Positions 35,326 to 44,045 are shown, numbered from the stretch's first letter. The stretch: 64,000 bases of DNA from Paraburkholderia hayleyella (GCF_009455685.1 NZ_QPES01000001.1:2046001-2110000); one strand, 5' to 3'. Numbers and translations: made by a program. Notes: generated from the sequence alone by a model not told the origin.

Positions 35326-36705
35326 ATGTTCGCGGACATCCGCAAAATCATCACGCTCGCCTGGCCGGTACTCATCGGCCAGTTGGCCATCATCGCGTTT
35401 GGCGTCATCGACACCGCGATGGTAGGCCGCTTTTCCGCGCTCGATCTTGCAGCACTAGGTCTGGGTTCGTCGATTTACGTATCGGTCTATATTGGCCTGA
35501 CCGGCATCTTGACGGCCCTGCAGCCCATCGCCGCGCAGCTCTTTGGCGCTCACCGCTATCAGGAGATCGGCGAGGAGGTACGGCAATCGTTATGGCTGGC
35601 GCTGGCACTGGCGCTGCTGGGGTTTGTCGTGCTGTATTTTCCCGAACCGCTGCTCAATATCGCCCGTGCCCCTGAAGCGTTGCGCGAGCGCACGCAAACT
35701 TATTTGCGCATTCTGTCGTTTGGCTTGCCCGCGAGTCTGGTGTTTCGGGTGTATGGCTCGGTGGCCAACGCCATCGGCAAGCCGCGCCTCGTGATGGTTT
35801 TGCAAATCGGCGCGCTGCTGATCAAGTTTCCGCTCAATACCTTGCTGATTTTCGGCGGCCTCGGTATTCCCGCGCTCGGCGGGCCGGGCTGTGCACTGGC
35901 CAGCCTCGCCATCAACTGGACACTGGCGCTGGTCGGCATGCTGCTGCTCACCTGTCATGAGGTCTTTGCCCCATTTGCGATTTCCGCGCGCTTTTGCTGG
36001 CCTGCCTGGCGACGCCAGGCGGCGCTGCTGCGGCTCGGCCTGCCGCTCGGGCTGTCGTACCTGATCGAGGTCACCTCTTACACCTTCATGGCGCTCTTTA
36101 TCACGCGTTTCGGCACGACGGCACTGGCCGGTCATCAGATTGCCGGGAACATCGGTGCCGTGCTGTACATGACGCCGCTGTCGCTCGGCGTGGCAGTGTC
36201 GACGCTGGTGGCCCAGGCGCTAGGCGCCGGGCGCGCTGCCGCGGCGCAAACCCTGGCACGCCACGGCATCCTGCTCGCCTGTGCCCTCGCCTGCTGCTAC
36301 GGCGTGCTCGTGATGGCGCTGCGGCCCTGGCTCATCTCGGCGTATACGCTGAACCTCCAGGTTATTGCGAGCGCCACGTCGCTCGTGGCGCTCGTCGTGT
36401 GCTATCACGTCTTCGATGCGCTACAGGTCATCACCGCGTTCGTGCTGCGCGCCTACAAAGTCGCCGTCGTACCCACCCTCATCTATGCGGTGGCGCTCTG
36501 GGGTGTTGGGCTAGGCGGCGGCTATGTGCTGGGTTTCAATCTGACGGGCTTGACGCCTGCCGCCCTCACCGGCGCACCTGGGTTCTGGCTAGCGAACCTG
36601 ATTAGCCTCGCCATTGCAGGCATAGGCTTGCTGTTTTACTGGCGCACAGTCAGTGCGCGTTATTTGCGCACCAGACCAGGCGCTAGCGATAACCTCGGCA
36701 TCTGA
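35326..36705 (+). CDS. MATE family efflux transporter
   Basis: A 459-residue protein with 12 hydrophobic segments in two similar halves. N-terminal LAWPVLIGQLAIIAFGVIDTAMVGRFSALDLAA is the MATE signature (cation-driven multidrug export), and GLPLGLSYLIEVTSYTFMAL begins the second half. ATG 35326, 2 bp after the upstream stop, is preferred to GTG 35302, which would overlap. Probably co-transcribed with the glycosyltransferase. Confidence 0.92.
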   Translation: MFADIRKIITLAWPVLIGQLAIIAFGVIDTAMVGRFSALDLAALGLGSSIYVSVYIGLTGILTALQPIAAQLFGAHRYQEIGEEVRQSLWLALALALLGFVVLYFPEPLLNIARAPEALRERTQTYLRILSFGLPASLVFRVYGSVANAIGKPRLVMVLQIGALLIKFPLNTLLIFGGLGIPALGGPGCALASLAINWTLALVGMLLLTCHEVFAPFAISARFCWPAWRRQAALLRLGLPLGLSYLIEVTSYTFMALFITRFGTTALAGHQIAGNIGAVLYMTPLSLGVAVSTLVAQALGAGRAAAAQTLARHGILLACALACCYGVLVMALRPWLISAYTLNLQVIASATSLVALVVCYHVFDALQVITAFVLRAYKVAVVPTLIYAVALWGVGLGGGYVLGFNLTGLTPAALTGAPGFWLANLISLAIAGIGLLFYWRTVSARYLRTRPGASDNLGI

Positions 36706-37077
36706 TTTAAGCGGCATTACACAATGTTCATGCTGAAATGCTCACCGTAAATAATCGCAGCCTGAAAAACCAGCGCAATGTGCATAATCTATGCGATATC
36801 ATGGCAATAATCCGCAAATTAATTAGACAAATGAGTTAAAACCTGGCCAAAGTGATTTACTTGGCGTGCATTGACCGGTATAAATCTTCGGTTTTCGCTA
36901 ATATAGTGTGCAGATTATCCTATGCTAGATCCCAATGACCAGGCCTGAATGCCATTCGTGATGAAACAATCCGGCTGGGTTCTTCAGCCGGATAAATAGC
37001 CTGGATAATCCGGCTCGATAAGCTGCCTGTTCACATTTCATTTTCACGTCCGTTTTATCCTCAATGGAGCCCTTGCC
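36706..37077. other. AT-rich intergenic region upstream of the HhH protein
   Basis: No gene is supported. It is AT-rich relative to its neighbours, with a possible promoter TTTACT (36857-36862) and TATAAA (36879-36884) 16 bp apart. A 9-bp hairpin ATCCGGCTG/CAGCCGGAT lies at 36969-36993, and part of it (AATCCGGCT) recurs 17 bp later. A GGAG ribosome site stands 8 nt before ATG 37078. Confidence 0.5.
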
Positions 37078-37653
37078 ATGCTGAAAAAACTATTACTGTT
37101 ATGCGCTGCGCTGGTCCTGTCGATGTCAGCCGGATTCGCCTCTGCTGTTGAAGTCAATTCTGCCGACCAGGCCGCACTCGAATCCGTCAAGGGTATTGGC
37201 CCGGTCTACGCTAAAGCGATTATTGATGAACGCAAGCAGCACGGCCCCTTCAAGGACGCCGATGATCTGGCGAACCGTATCAAGGGCATTGGCACGCAAT
37301 CAGGCGCCAACCTCGCAGCAGAAGGGCTAACCGTGAACGGCTCATCCGCACCGCCGAGTGGCGCCAAGGCCTCGACACCAGGCCACAGCACGACAAAGAC
37401 CACGCATAAAGCCACCGCGTCCGCTCCTGACACGGCTACCACGGCAGAACCGGCCACCTCGGCAAGCGCCAGCGAACCCGCTGACAGCAACAAGAAACCC
37501 CGGAAAAAATCGAAGAAAGCCAAGTCAACGGCTTCTGACGATACGGCAAACGCCGATGCAACCGCATCGGACAGCCCAGCCCAAAAACCGAAAAAAACCA
37601 AAAAAGCCAAGAAGAGTAAAGCCGCCTCAGCCACAGCGGATTCAGCGACATAA
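37078..37653 (+). CDS. Secreted ComEA-like helix-hairpin-helix protein with Lys-rich tail
   Basis: A 191-residue protein with a cleavable signal peptide (LLLLCAALVLSMSAGFASA), a ComEA-type double helix-hairpin-helix (VKGIGPVYAKAIIDERKQHG, then LANRIKGIG) at about 25-80, and a 110-residue low-complexity Thr/Ala/Ser tail studded with Lys clusters (KKPRKKSKKAK, KPKKTKKAKKSK). HhH domains bind DNA without sequence preference; ComEA does so in the periplasm during DNA uptake. The histone-like tail would add DNA affinity. A role in natural transformation is inference; no other com gene is in the window. Confidence 0.82.
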   Translation: MLKKLLLLCAALVLSMSAGFASAVEVNSADQAALESVKGIGPVYAKAIIDERKQHGPFKDADDLANRIKGIGTQSGANLAAEGLTVNGSSAPPSGAKASTPGHSTTKTTHKATASAPDTATTAEPATSASASEPADSNKKPRKKSKKAKSTASDDTANADATASDSPAQKPKKTKKAKKSKAASATADSAT

Positions 37654-37816
37654 CTCAAAACCCTCAACCCCTGAAACCGAAGCGCCCGATGAACAACAGC
37701 ATGCTTGAATTGCCTTAAAGCGCTGATCCAGCGCCGTGCAGCCGCTCCGGCTACACGGCATCGTCTCCTCTCGCCGATGTGCAGCCTGCATTGGCACTTG
37801 ATTCAAGAGAATCCTC

Positions 37817-38284
37817 ATGAGCCTACTCGACACCCTCGGTTCCCTGCTCGGCAAATCGCCCGAAAGCGGCAGCAAGCAAGCGTTGATCACTACAGCGCTC
37901 GAGTTCGTGAACAACCAGCCAGGTGGCCTGAACGGCCTGATCCAGCAATTCCATGAAAAAGGCGCAGGCGACATCATCAAGTCCTGGGTCAGCAACGGCG
38001 CCAACCTGCCGATTGCCAGCGGCATGCTGCAAAACGTGCTGGGGTCGGACACGGTCAATGGCCTTGCCGCCAAGGCAGGGGTTCAGCCGGATCAGGTCAC
38101 GGGCCTGCTGTCGCAAGTCCTGCCCCATGTGGTCAACGCCGCGACGCCCAATGGCGAAGTCGCCGATGAAGGCAAGCTCAACCCCAGCGCCATCCTCGGC
38201 GCGCTAGGCGGCCTGGGGGGCCTCGCTTCGCTGTTCGGCGGCAAGGGCGAAGCGGACAAGAATGACGCGGACAAGAGCGTTTAA
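37817..38284 (+). CDS. yidB: YidB family protein (DUF937)
   Basis: A 155-residue protein matching the YidB/DUF937 pattern: LLDTLGSLLGK, HEKGAGDIIKSWVSNGANLPI, then AAKAGVQPDQVTGLLSQVLPHVVNAATPNGEV and a Gly/Leu-rich C-terminus (LGALGGLGGLASLFGG). Function unknown across the family. The gene ends shortly before a terminator that has been split by an insertion sequence. Confidence 0.88.
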   Translation: MSLLDTLGSLLGKSPESGSKQALITTALEFVNNQPGGLNGLIQQFHEKGAGDIIKSWVSNGANLPIASGMLQNVLGSDTVNGLAAKAGVQPDQVTGLLSQVLPHVVNAATPNGEVADEGKLNPSAILGALGGLGGLASLFGGKGEADKNDADKSV

Positions 38285-38332
38285 AGCGCGGCTTGGCGCT
38301 TAAAGCGGTGGGCGCCTTATCACCGTGGCAAT

Positions 38333-38348
38333 AAAAAAGGGCAGCGGA
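38333..38348 (+). terminator. Left arm of a terminator split by an IS element
   Basis: AAAAAAGGGCAGCGGA here is complementary to TCCGCTGCCCTT at 39798-39809, on the other side of the IS. With the T-rich sequence after the right arm (CTTTTTAA) and the A-run before the left arm, the two originally formed a bidirectional terminator between convergent yidB and clpB. Confidence 0.8.
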
Positions 38349-38401
38349 ATCTGAACTGACCCCAAGAGTTGGACATAACTCCAATCGTTGGGGGTTTTTT
38401 C

Positions 38402-38929
38402 ATGACGAAGTATGACGAGGCGGTTAAGCTCCAGGTGGTTCAGGAGTATTTAGATGGTCGAGGCGGTTTGCGGCACGTGAGTCAGAAGCACGGAATTGGC
38501 TATTCGGTGTTGCGGCGCTGGGTGGGCGCTTTTCGGCAACATGGTGAGGCCGGGCTTCGCAAGAAGCACGAAACGTATAGCGCAGAGTTCAAAATGTCGG
38601 TGCTCCAGCATATGTGGCGTCACGAACTGTCGTACCAACACACGTGTGCGGTATTCGACTTGCGCGAGGCCAATAGTGTGAGCCGCTGGGAGCGCCAGTA
38701 TCATGAGGGCGGTCTCGAAGCCCTCAAGCCGCGCCCCAGGGGGCGGCCACCCAAGATGTCACAGCCCAAACAGCACACCCAACCGACGACGCCAGGCGAT
38801 GAGCGCCCACGCGAAGACTTGCTCAAAGAAATCGAATACCTGCGCGCGGAGGTGGCGTACCTAAAAAAGTTGGACGAGCTGCTCCGGGCCAAGGAGCAGA
38901 CAGCGCCAAAGAAAAAGCGCAAGCGGTGA
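38402..38929 (+). CDS. IS150-like transposase OrfA
   Basis: A 175-residue DNA-binding protein with helix-turn-helix segments (YDEAVKLQVVQEYLDGRGG, then GIGYSVLRRWVGAFRQHG, and a second HTH near 70-100) and a C-terminal leucine-rich coiled coil (LLKEIEYLRAEVAYLKKLDEL) ending KKKRKR. ATG 38402 is used. The stop overlaps the orfB start as GTGA. A GAAAAAG run at the end could allow a -1 frameshift to make the OrfAB fusion, although it is not the perfect A6G. Confidence 0.9.
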   Translation: MTKYDEAVKLQVVQEYLDGRGGLRHVSQKHGIGYSVLRRWVGAFRQHGEAGLRKKHETYSAEFKMSVLQHMWRHELSYQHTCAVFDLREANSVSRWERQYHEGGLEALKPRPRGRPPKMSQPKQHTQPTTPGDERPREDLLKEIEYLRAEVAYLKKLDELLRAKEQTAPKKKRKR

Positions 38930-39762
38930 GCGTGTTGCGCGAGCATCATCCGCTCGGGGCACTGTTAAGCATTGCAGGCTTGGCGCGCAGCACGTTCTAT
39001 TACCAGATGGCTGCACGCAAAGCCGGGGATCATCATGCCGAGCTTAAAGCCAGGATTTCTCAGATATTCGCTCGACATAAGGGCCGCTACGGCTATCGCC
39101 GTGTGACGGCGGCCCTGCGAAAGGACGGCAGCTTAGTCAATCACAAGACGGTGCAGCGTTTGATGTCGGTATTGCGACTCAAATCGCTGGTACGGCCCAA
39201 GAAGTATCGCTCGTACCGCGGAGAACTCGGTCGAGTCGCGCCGAACTTGCTCAAGCGCCAATTCGAGGCGAGCAAGCCCAATGAGAAATGGGTGACGGAC
39301 GTCACGGAATTTAACGTCGGTGGCAAGAAACTATATCTATCGCCGGTTTTGGATCTTTATAACGGCGAAATCATCGCTTGGGAAAGTAGCGAACGCCCGG
39401 ATTTTGCACTCATCCAGGGAATGCTAGATAAGGCATTTAGACGCCTGTCGCGCGGCCAAACGCCGATGCTGCACTCCGATCAAGGTTGGGCTTACCAAAT
39501 GCGCGCCTACCGGGAGCGGCTCGCCAAGCGAGGTTTGGTGCAAAGCATGTCACGCAAAGGTAATTGTCTGGATAATGCCGCGATGGAGAGCTTTTTCGGA
39601 ACCCTCAAATCAGAGTGCTTTCGCTTGGCCCGCTTCGATTATGTGGAGCAACTGCGCAGCGCTATTGCTAACTACATCCACTACTACAACCACGAGCGCA
39701 TCAAGCTAAAGCTAAAAGGGCTGAGTCCTGTGCAGTACAGAACTCAGCCCTTAGCTGCATAA
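38926..39762 (+). CDS. IS150-like transposase OrfB (DDE integrase domain)
   Basis: A 278-residue catalytic subunit, in the -1 frame relative to orfA. The rve-type DDE triad is intact: Asp in KWVTDVTEF, Asp in MLHSDQGWAY, Glu in NAAMESFFGTLKSE. The N-terminal HTH_21-like part (RHKGRYGYRRVTAAL) is also present. Expressed by frameshift from orfA or by reinitiation at GTG 38926. Confidence 0.92.
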   Translation: MSVLREHHPLGALLSIAGLARSTFYYQMAARKAGDHHAELKARISQIFARHKGRYGYRRVTAALRKDGSLVNHKTVQRLMSVLRLKSLVRPKKYRSYRGELGRVAPNLLKRQFEASKPNEKWVTDVTEFNVGGKKLYLSPVLDLYNGEIIAWESSERPDFALIQGMLDKAFRRLSRGQTPMLHSDQGWAYQMRAYRERLAKRGLVQSMSRKGNCLDNAAMESFFGTLKSECFRLARFDYVEQLRSAIANYIHYYNHERIKLKLKGLSPVQYRTQPLAA

Positions 39763-39797
39763 CTTAACCGTCCAACTTTACGGGGTCAGTTCACCAC

Positions 39798-39809
39798 TCC
39801 GCTGCCCTT
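39798..39809 (-). terminator. Right arm of the split terminator, downstream of clpB
   Basis: TCCGCTGCCCTT complements the arm at 38337-38348. Separated by the 1.4-kb IS, the arms can no longer form a compact hairpin for either gene. Confidence 0.75.
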
Positions 39810-39832
39810 GACTTTTTAATACGCGCTAACGC

Positions 39833-42430
39833 TTAGTGCACATTGCGCTCAAACACCAGCTCACCGTTTTTCAGATCCACCGGAATCACATCCTTCGGAC
39901 CAAACCGGCCAGACAGGATCAGCTTGGCGATCGGGTTTTCGATCTCTTGCTGGATCGCCCGCTTCAGTGGCCGGGCGCCGAAGAGTGGGTCATAGCCCAC
40001 CTTGCCGATATGCTCCAGCGCCGCGTCAGAGACGACAAGCTGCATATCGAGCTTCGCCAGCCGGTCGTGCAACCGCTGTAGCTGGATCTTCGCAATCGAC
40101 TGGATATTCGAACGGTCGAGCGCATGAAACACCACCACGTCATCAATCCGGTTCAGGAACTCAGGCCGGAAATGCAGCTTGACCTCCTCCCAGACCGCAT
40201 CCTTCACCGCCTCCTGCGTTTGACCAACCATCGACTGAATCACGTGCGAGCCAAGATTCGACGTCATCACGATGACCGTGTTCTTGAAATCGACCGTGCG
40301 CCCCTGGCCATCGGTCATGCGTCCGTCATCCAGCACCTGGAGCAGCACATTGAACACGTCCGGATGCGCCTTTTCGATCTCATCGAGCAAGATCACGCTA
40401 TAGGGCTTGCGCCGTACGGCCTCCGTCAGATAACCGCCCTCTTCATAACCGACATAGCCTGGCGGCGCGCCAATCAGACGCGCGACGCTATGCTTTTCCA
40501 TGAATTCGCTCATGTCGATACGAATCAGATGATCTTCCGAATCGAACAAAAACGAGGCCAGCGCCTTGCATAGCTCGGTTTTACCCACGCCAGTCGGGCC
40601 GAGAAACAGGAAGGAACCATACGGCCGGTTCGGATCGGCCAGCCCGGCACGCGAGCGGCGAATCGCATCCGCCACCGCCGTAATGGCTTCGTCCTGACCA
40701 ATCACCCGCTCGTGTAATTTCTCTTCGATTTGCAGCAGTTTTTCGCGCTCGCCTTGCATCATCCGTGACACGGGAATGCCCGTTGAACGCGATACCACCT
40801 CCGCGATTTCTTCCGCCCCCACCTGGGTGCGCAGCAACCGCGGGCGCGCGGGGTTGTTCTGCTCGCTCGCCTCGGCCTGGGTTACCTGCTTGAGTTGCGC
40901 TTCAAGCTGGGGCAGCGTGCCATATTGCAGCTCGGCCACTTTTTCGAGTTTGCCTTCGCGCTGCAAACGGGTGATCTCGGCGCGGGTTTTCTCGATCTCT
41001 TCCTTGAGCAGCGCGCTGCCTTGCACCGCCGCCTTTTCGGCCATCCAGATTTCTTCGAGATCGGAATACTCACGGTTGAGCCGCTCGATTTCTTCTTCGA
41101 TGAGCTGCAAACGCCTTTGCGAAGCTTCGTCCTTTTCTTTCTTGACGGCTTCGCGTTCGATCTTCAACTGGATCAGGCGGCGATCGAGACGGTCCATCTC
41201 TTCGGGTTTCGAATCGATTTCCATCTTGATCTTGGACGCGGCTTCGTCAATCAAGTCGATCGCCTTGTCCGGCAAAAAGCGGTCGGTGATGTAGCGATGC
41301 GAGAGCTCGGCGGCAGCGACAATCGCCGGATCGGTGATATCCACGCCGTGGTGCAACTCATAGCGCTCCTGCAAACCACGCAGGATGGCAATGGTCGCCT
41401 CGACCGTCGGCTCATCCACCAGCACCTTCTGAAAACGGCGTTCGAGCGCGGCGTCTTTTTCGATGTACTTGCGGTATTCATCCAGCGTCGTCGCGCCCAC
41501 GCAGTGCAGCTCGCCGCGCGAGAGCGCGGGCTTGAGCATGTTGCCCGCATCCATCGCGCCTTCGGCCTTGCCCGCGCCCACCATCGTATGAATTTCATCG
41601 ATGAAGACGATGGTCTGGCCTTCATCCTTGGCGATATCGCTGAGCACCGCCTTCAGACGCTCTTCGAACTCACCGCGATATTTCGCGCCCGCGAGCAGCG
41701 CCGCCATATCGAGCGACAACACCCGTTTGCCCTTGAGCGACTCAGGGACTTCGCCATTGACAATGCGCTGCGCCAAGCCTTCGACAATCGCTGTTTTACC
41801 CACGCCAGGCTCGCCGATCAGCACCGGGTTGTTCTTGGTACGGCGTTGCAGGATTTGAATCGAGCGGCGAATTTCGTCATCGCGGCCAATCACCGGGTCC
41901 AGCTTGCCCGCGCGGGCGCGCTCGGTCAGATCGACCGTGTATTTCTTGAGGGCTTCGCGCTGGCTCTCGGCATCCTGGCTATTCACCTGCGCGCCACCCC
42001 GCACGGCGGTAATCGCCGCTTCCAGCGCCTTGCGCGTCAGGCCGTGCTGGCGCGCCAGACGGGCGGCTTCGCCCTTGTCGTCAGCCAGCGCCAGCAGGAA
42101 CATCTCGCTGGCGATGTAAGTATCGTTGAGCTTTTGAGCTTCCTTGTCGGCCTGGTTCAGCAGCCCGGTCAGCTCACGGCTGACTTGCACGTTGCCATCC
42201 GTGCCCTGAACCTGCGGCAGCCGTGTGATGGCGTCATCCAGCGCCGTTTGCAGCGCTGCAACCTGGGTGCCCGCGTGAGCCAGCAGCGAACGCGCGGAAC
42301 CGTCTTGCTGGGCCAGCAGGGCCGAGAGCAAATGAACCGGTTCGATGTATTGATTGTCGTGGCCGACGGCCAGACTTTGGGCATCGGCCAGTGCTTCCTG
42401 AAACTTGGTAGTAAGCTTGTCTATTCTCAT
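39833..42430 (-). CDS. clpB: Protein disaggregase ClpB
   Basis: An 865-residue Hsp100. It has an N-terminal Clp domain (LTTKFQEALADAQSLAV), the first AAA module (Walker A GEPGVGKTAIV, Walker B VIFIDEIHT), a long middle coiled coil (about 400-530) and the second AAA module (Walker A GPTGVGKTEL, Walker B ILLDEIEKAH). It rescues aggregated proteins with DnaK. ATG 42430 has AGGAGA 8 nt upstream and gives the standard MRIDKLTTKF start. A sigma32-type promoter lies just upstream. Confidence 0.97.
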   Translation of the reverse strand: MRIDKLTTKFQEALADAQSLAVGHDNQYIEPVHLLSALLAQQDGSARSLLAHAGTQVAALQTALDDAITRLPQVQGTDGNVQVSRELTGLLNQADKEAQKLNDTYIASEMFLLALADDKGEAARLARQHGLTRKALEAAITAVRGGAQVNSQDAESQREALKKYTVDLTERARAGKLDPVIGRDDEIRRSIQILQRRTKNNPVLIGEPGVGKTAIVEGLAQRIVNGEVPESLKGKRVLSLDMAALLAGAKYRGEFEERLKAVLSDIAKDEGQTIVFIDEIHTMVGAGKAEGAMDAGNMLKPALSRGELHCVGATTLDEYRKYIEKDAALERRFQKVLVDEPTVEATIAILRGLQERYELHHGVDITDPAIVAAAELSHRYITDRFLPDKAIDLIDEAASKIKMEIDSKPEEMDRLDRRLIQLKIEREAVKKEKDEASQRRLQLIEEEIERLNREYSDLEEIWMAEKAAVQGSALLKEEIEKTRAEITRLQREGKLEKVAELQYGTLPQLEAQLKQVTQAEASEQNNPARPRLLRTQVGAEEIAEVVSRSTGIPVSRMMQGEREKLLQIEEKLHERVIGQDEAITAVADAIRRSRAGLADPNRPYGSFLFLGPTGVGKTELCKALASFLFDSEDHLIRIDMSEFMEKHSVARLIGAPPGYVGYEEGGYLTEAVRRKPYSVILLDEIEKAHPDVFNVLLQVLDDGRMTDGQGRTVDFKNTVIVMTSNLGSHVIQSMVGQTQEAVKDAVWEEVKLHFRPEFLNRIDDVVVFHALDRSNIQSIAKIQLQRLHDRLAKLDMQLVVSDAALEHIGKVGYDPLFGARPLKRAIQQEIENPIAKLILSGRFGPKDVIPVDLKNGELVFERNVH

Positions 42431-42461
42431 GTGCAGCGATCTCCTGTAACGAATAACCACC

Positions 42462-42489
42462 AAATGAGGCGCATGATGCGAGTTTCAAG
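42462..42489 (-). promoter_or_regulatory. Heat-shock (sigma32) promoter of clpB
   Basis: On the minus strand CTTGAAA (42489-42483), a 13-bp spacer and CCTCATTT (42469-42462) closely match the RpoH consensus CTTGAAA-N13/14-CCCCATnT. This fits clpB as a heat-shock gene; the leader is about 25 nt. Confidence 0.8.
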
Positions 42490-42547
42490 CATTTATTTTT
42501 GTTTCATTGCATTGCGTGCTAGCTTGGCCGGGCAGTTGGTGTGTGAT

Positions 42548-42583
42548 GTCCCTGCTAGCGTCCCTGCTGGCGTCCCTGCTGGC
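42548..42583. repeat. Three 12-bp tandem units upstream of the haemoglobin gene
   Basis: GTCCCTGCTRGC occurs three times in a row, 62-98 bp upstream of the chosen start of the truncated haemoglobin. If the frame were read from an upstream ATG it would encode repeated SLLA, but this looks like non-coding leader. Confidence 0.85.
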
Positions 42584-42644
42584 AGCTCGCTATTGCCCGT
42601 TGTTTAACGCCCACGGGCGCCTTCCTGATCCGTGTTCCTGTGCA

Positions 42645-43181
42645 ATGACTGATACCTTGCCTGCCGCCTCTTCGGCCTTGGCCCTGGCCTCGAGCTTGCC
42701 CCGCCACGCCGAACCCACGGAAGCCAATATTCGTGAACTGGTCTACGCGTTCTATGACCGTGTGCGCGCCGATCCATTATTAGGCCCGGTGTTCGAGCAA
42801 ACGCTCGCGGGCCGCTGGGACGCCCATCTGCCCAAAATGTGCGCCTTCTGGACGAGCCTCGTCCTCGGGTCAAAGCAGTATCGCGGCAACGTTCAGCAAG
42901 TACACCAGCCGCTCTCTGGCATCGAGCCGCAGCATTTCAGCCAGTGGCTGTTCCTGTTTCTCGCAACCGTCGAATCACGCTACGAACCCGCTGCCGCTGT
43001 GCGCTTCATGGAACCCGCGCTGCGTATTGCGCAAAGCTTGCAATTAAGCCGTTTCGGTTGGAATTACGTCATTCCTGAAGAGCAAAAAGCGCTGCTCGCG
43101 CATATCGCCCCGCGTGAACGTTCGCCTGAGCATCAACAGGCGCATGAACACGCACTCCGGCACGGCAAGCCGCGCGGGTAG
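42645..43181 (+). CDS. Group III truncated haemoglobin
   Basis: From ATG 42645, 178 residues. The globin core begins at about residue 25 (ANIRELVYAFYDRVRADPLLGPVF) and continues with KMCAFWTSLVLGSKQYRGN, VHQPLSGIEPQHFSQWLFLF and RFMEPALRIAQSL, the pattern of group III truncated haemoglobins. The conserved Trp and His residues needed for haem are present. Likely role: oxygen or nitric-oxide chemistry. A 46-residue upstream extension is open but contains tandem repeats and was rejected. Confidence 0.85.
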   Translation: MTDTLPAASSALALASSLPRHAEPTEANIRELVYAFYDRVRADPLLGPVFEQTLAGRWDAHLPKMCAFWTSLVLGSKQYRGNVQQVHQPLSGIEPQHFSQWLFLFLATVESRYEPAAAVRFMEPALRIAQSLQLSRFGWNYVIPEEQKALLAHIAPRERSPEHQQAHEHALRHGKPRG

Positions 43182-43259
43182 CACGCACGGGCCCGTCCCA
43201 GCCGGCCCACCTTTCATGCCGTTCATCGCGGCCGAGGGGTGAGAGGTCAAGTCAGGGTT

Positions 43260-43742
43260 TCAGTTCTGGGCGCCGCCGTTGTCGTCCGGCGCCACGCCCC
43301 AGCGGGCGAATGCCGTGTCGTCGCTCACGCGGGCATCCACCCAGCGTGCGCCTTCTGGAGTCGCTTCTTTTTTCCAGAATGGCGCCTGTGTCTTCAGAAA
43401 ATCCATCACGAACTCGCACGAGGCAAACGCATCGCCGCGATGCGCTGCTGTCGTCGCCACCAGCACGATCTGCGCGGAGGGCGCCAGTGGGCCGACGCGA
43501 TGCACGATCAGCACGTCAATTCCGGGCCAGCGCAACTGCGCGGCGGCAACAATCTGCTCCAGTGCCTGCTCGGTCATGCCGGGGTAATGCTCCAGCGTCA
43601 TCGAATGCACCGCACTGCCCTCGTTGAGATCACGCACCAGGCCCACGAAGCAGGCGAGCGCACCCGCCTGTGGATTCGCGGCACGCAGTGCACCGGCTTC
43701 GGCGCTGAGATCGAAATCTTCAGTCTGGACTCGAACTGTCAT
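43260..43742 (-). CDS. moaE: Molybdopterin synthase catalytic subunit MoaE
   Basis: A 160-residue protein with the MoaE pattern (GALACFVGLVRDLNEG, LEHYPGMTE, VLIVHRVGPLAP, HRGDAFASCEFVMDFLKTQ) and the catalytic Lys pair in PFWKKEATPEG. It uses sulphur carried by MoaD to convert precursor Z (cPMP) to molybdopterin. ATG 43742 starts 8 bp after the moaD stop. Confidence 0.96.
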   Translation of the reverse strand: MTVRVQTEDFDLSAEAGALRAANPQAGALACFVGLVRDLNEGSAVHSMTLEHYPGMTEQALEQIVAAAQLRWPGIDVLIVHRVGPLAPSAQIVLVATTAAHRGDAFASCEFVMDFLKTQAPFWKKEATPEGARWVDARVSDDTAFARWGVAPDDNGGAQN

Positions 43743-43750
43743 CGCCCGTC

Positions 43751-44008
43751 CTAACCGCCCGTGACCGGCGGAAAAAATGCCACTTCGCAGCCCTCGGTAA
43801 TGCGCCGGCTGGCGTCCGTCATGACATGGTTGCAAGCCATGCGCAATGGCCGGCCTTCGGCCAGGGTGTCGGCCCAGGCGCCGCCGCGCAGGCGCAGCCA
43901 GTCCCGCACATCGCCCACCGTGGCGATGCCGTCAGGTACGCTCAGCGTTTCGTCGGAACAGCCGAGCGCCTCACGCACGCTGGCAAAGTATTTCAAATGG
44001 ATCTTCAT
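43751..44008 (-). CDS. moaD: Molybdopterin synthase sulphur carrier MoaD
   Basis: An 85-residue ubiquitin-like protein that starts MKIHLKYFASVREALG and ends in the required Gly-Gly (FFPPVTGG), which is adenylated and thiocarboxylated. It lies between moeA and moaE in a molybdenum-cofactor run. Confidence 0.96.
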   Translation of the reverse strand: MKIHLKYFASVREALGCSDETLSVPDGIATVGDVRDWLRLRGGAWADTLAEGRPLRMACNHVMTDASRRITEGCEVAFFPPVTGG

Positions 44009-44045
44009 CGGAGAATGTCCACGCGCTCGCGCCCGTAGCCGGTTA

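Larger units (their letters stand above)
38352..39793 (+). mobile_element. IS3-family insertion sequence, IS150-like, apparently complete
   Basis: A 1442-bp element bounded by inverted repeats TGAACTGACCCC (left) and GGGGTCAGTTCA (right). The similarity continues inwards (AGTTGGAC on both sides after a 1-nt offset). It carries orfA and orfB in the usual -1 relation with intact DDE residues, so it may be active. No 3- or 4-bp direct target duplication was found at the ends (ATC left, CCA right). It sits in the loop of a terminator between yidB and clpB. Confidence 0.92.

Noticed and set aside
38349..39796. Target-site duplication of the IS
   Set aside because: The 3 bp on the two sides (ATC and CCA) differ, and no other pair of short direct repeats abuts the ends.
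42507..42644. N-terminal extension of the truncated haemoglobin from ATG 42507
   Set aside because: It is made partly of 12-bp tandem repeats and lies in the clpB promoter region; the family starts near the downstream ATG.
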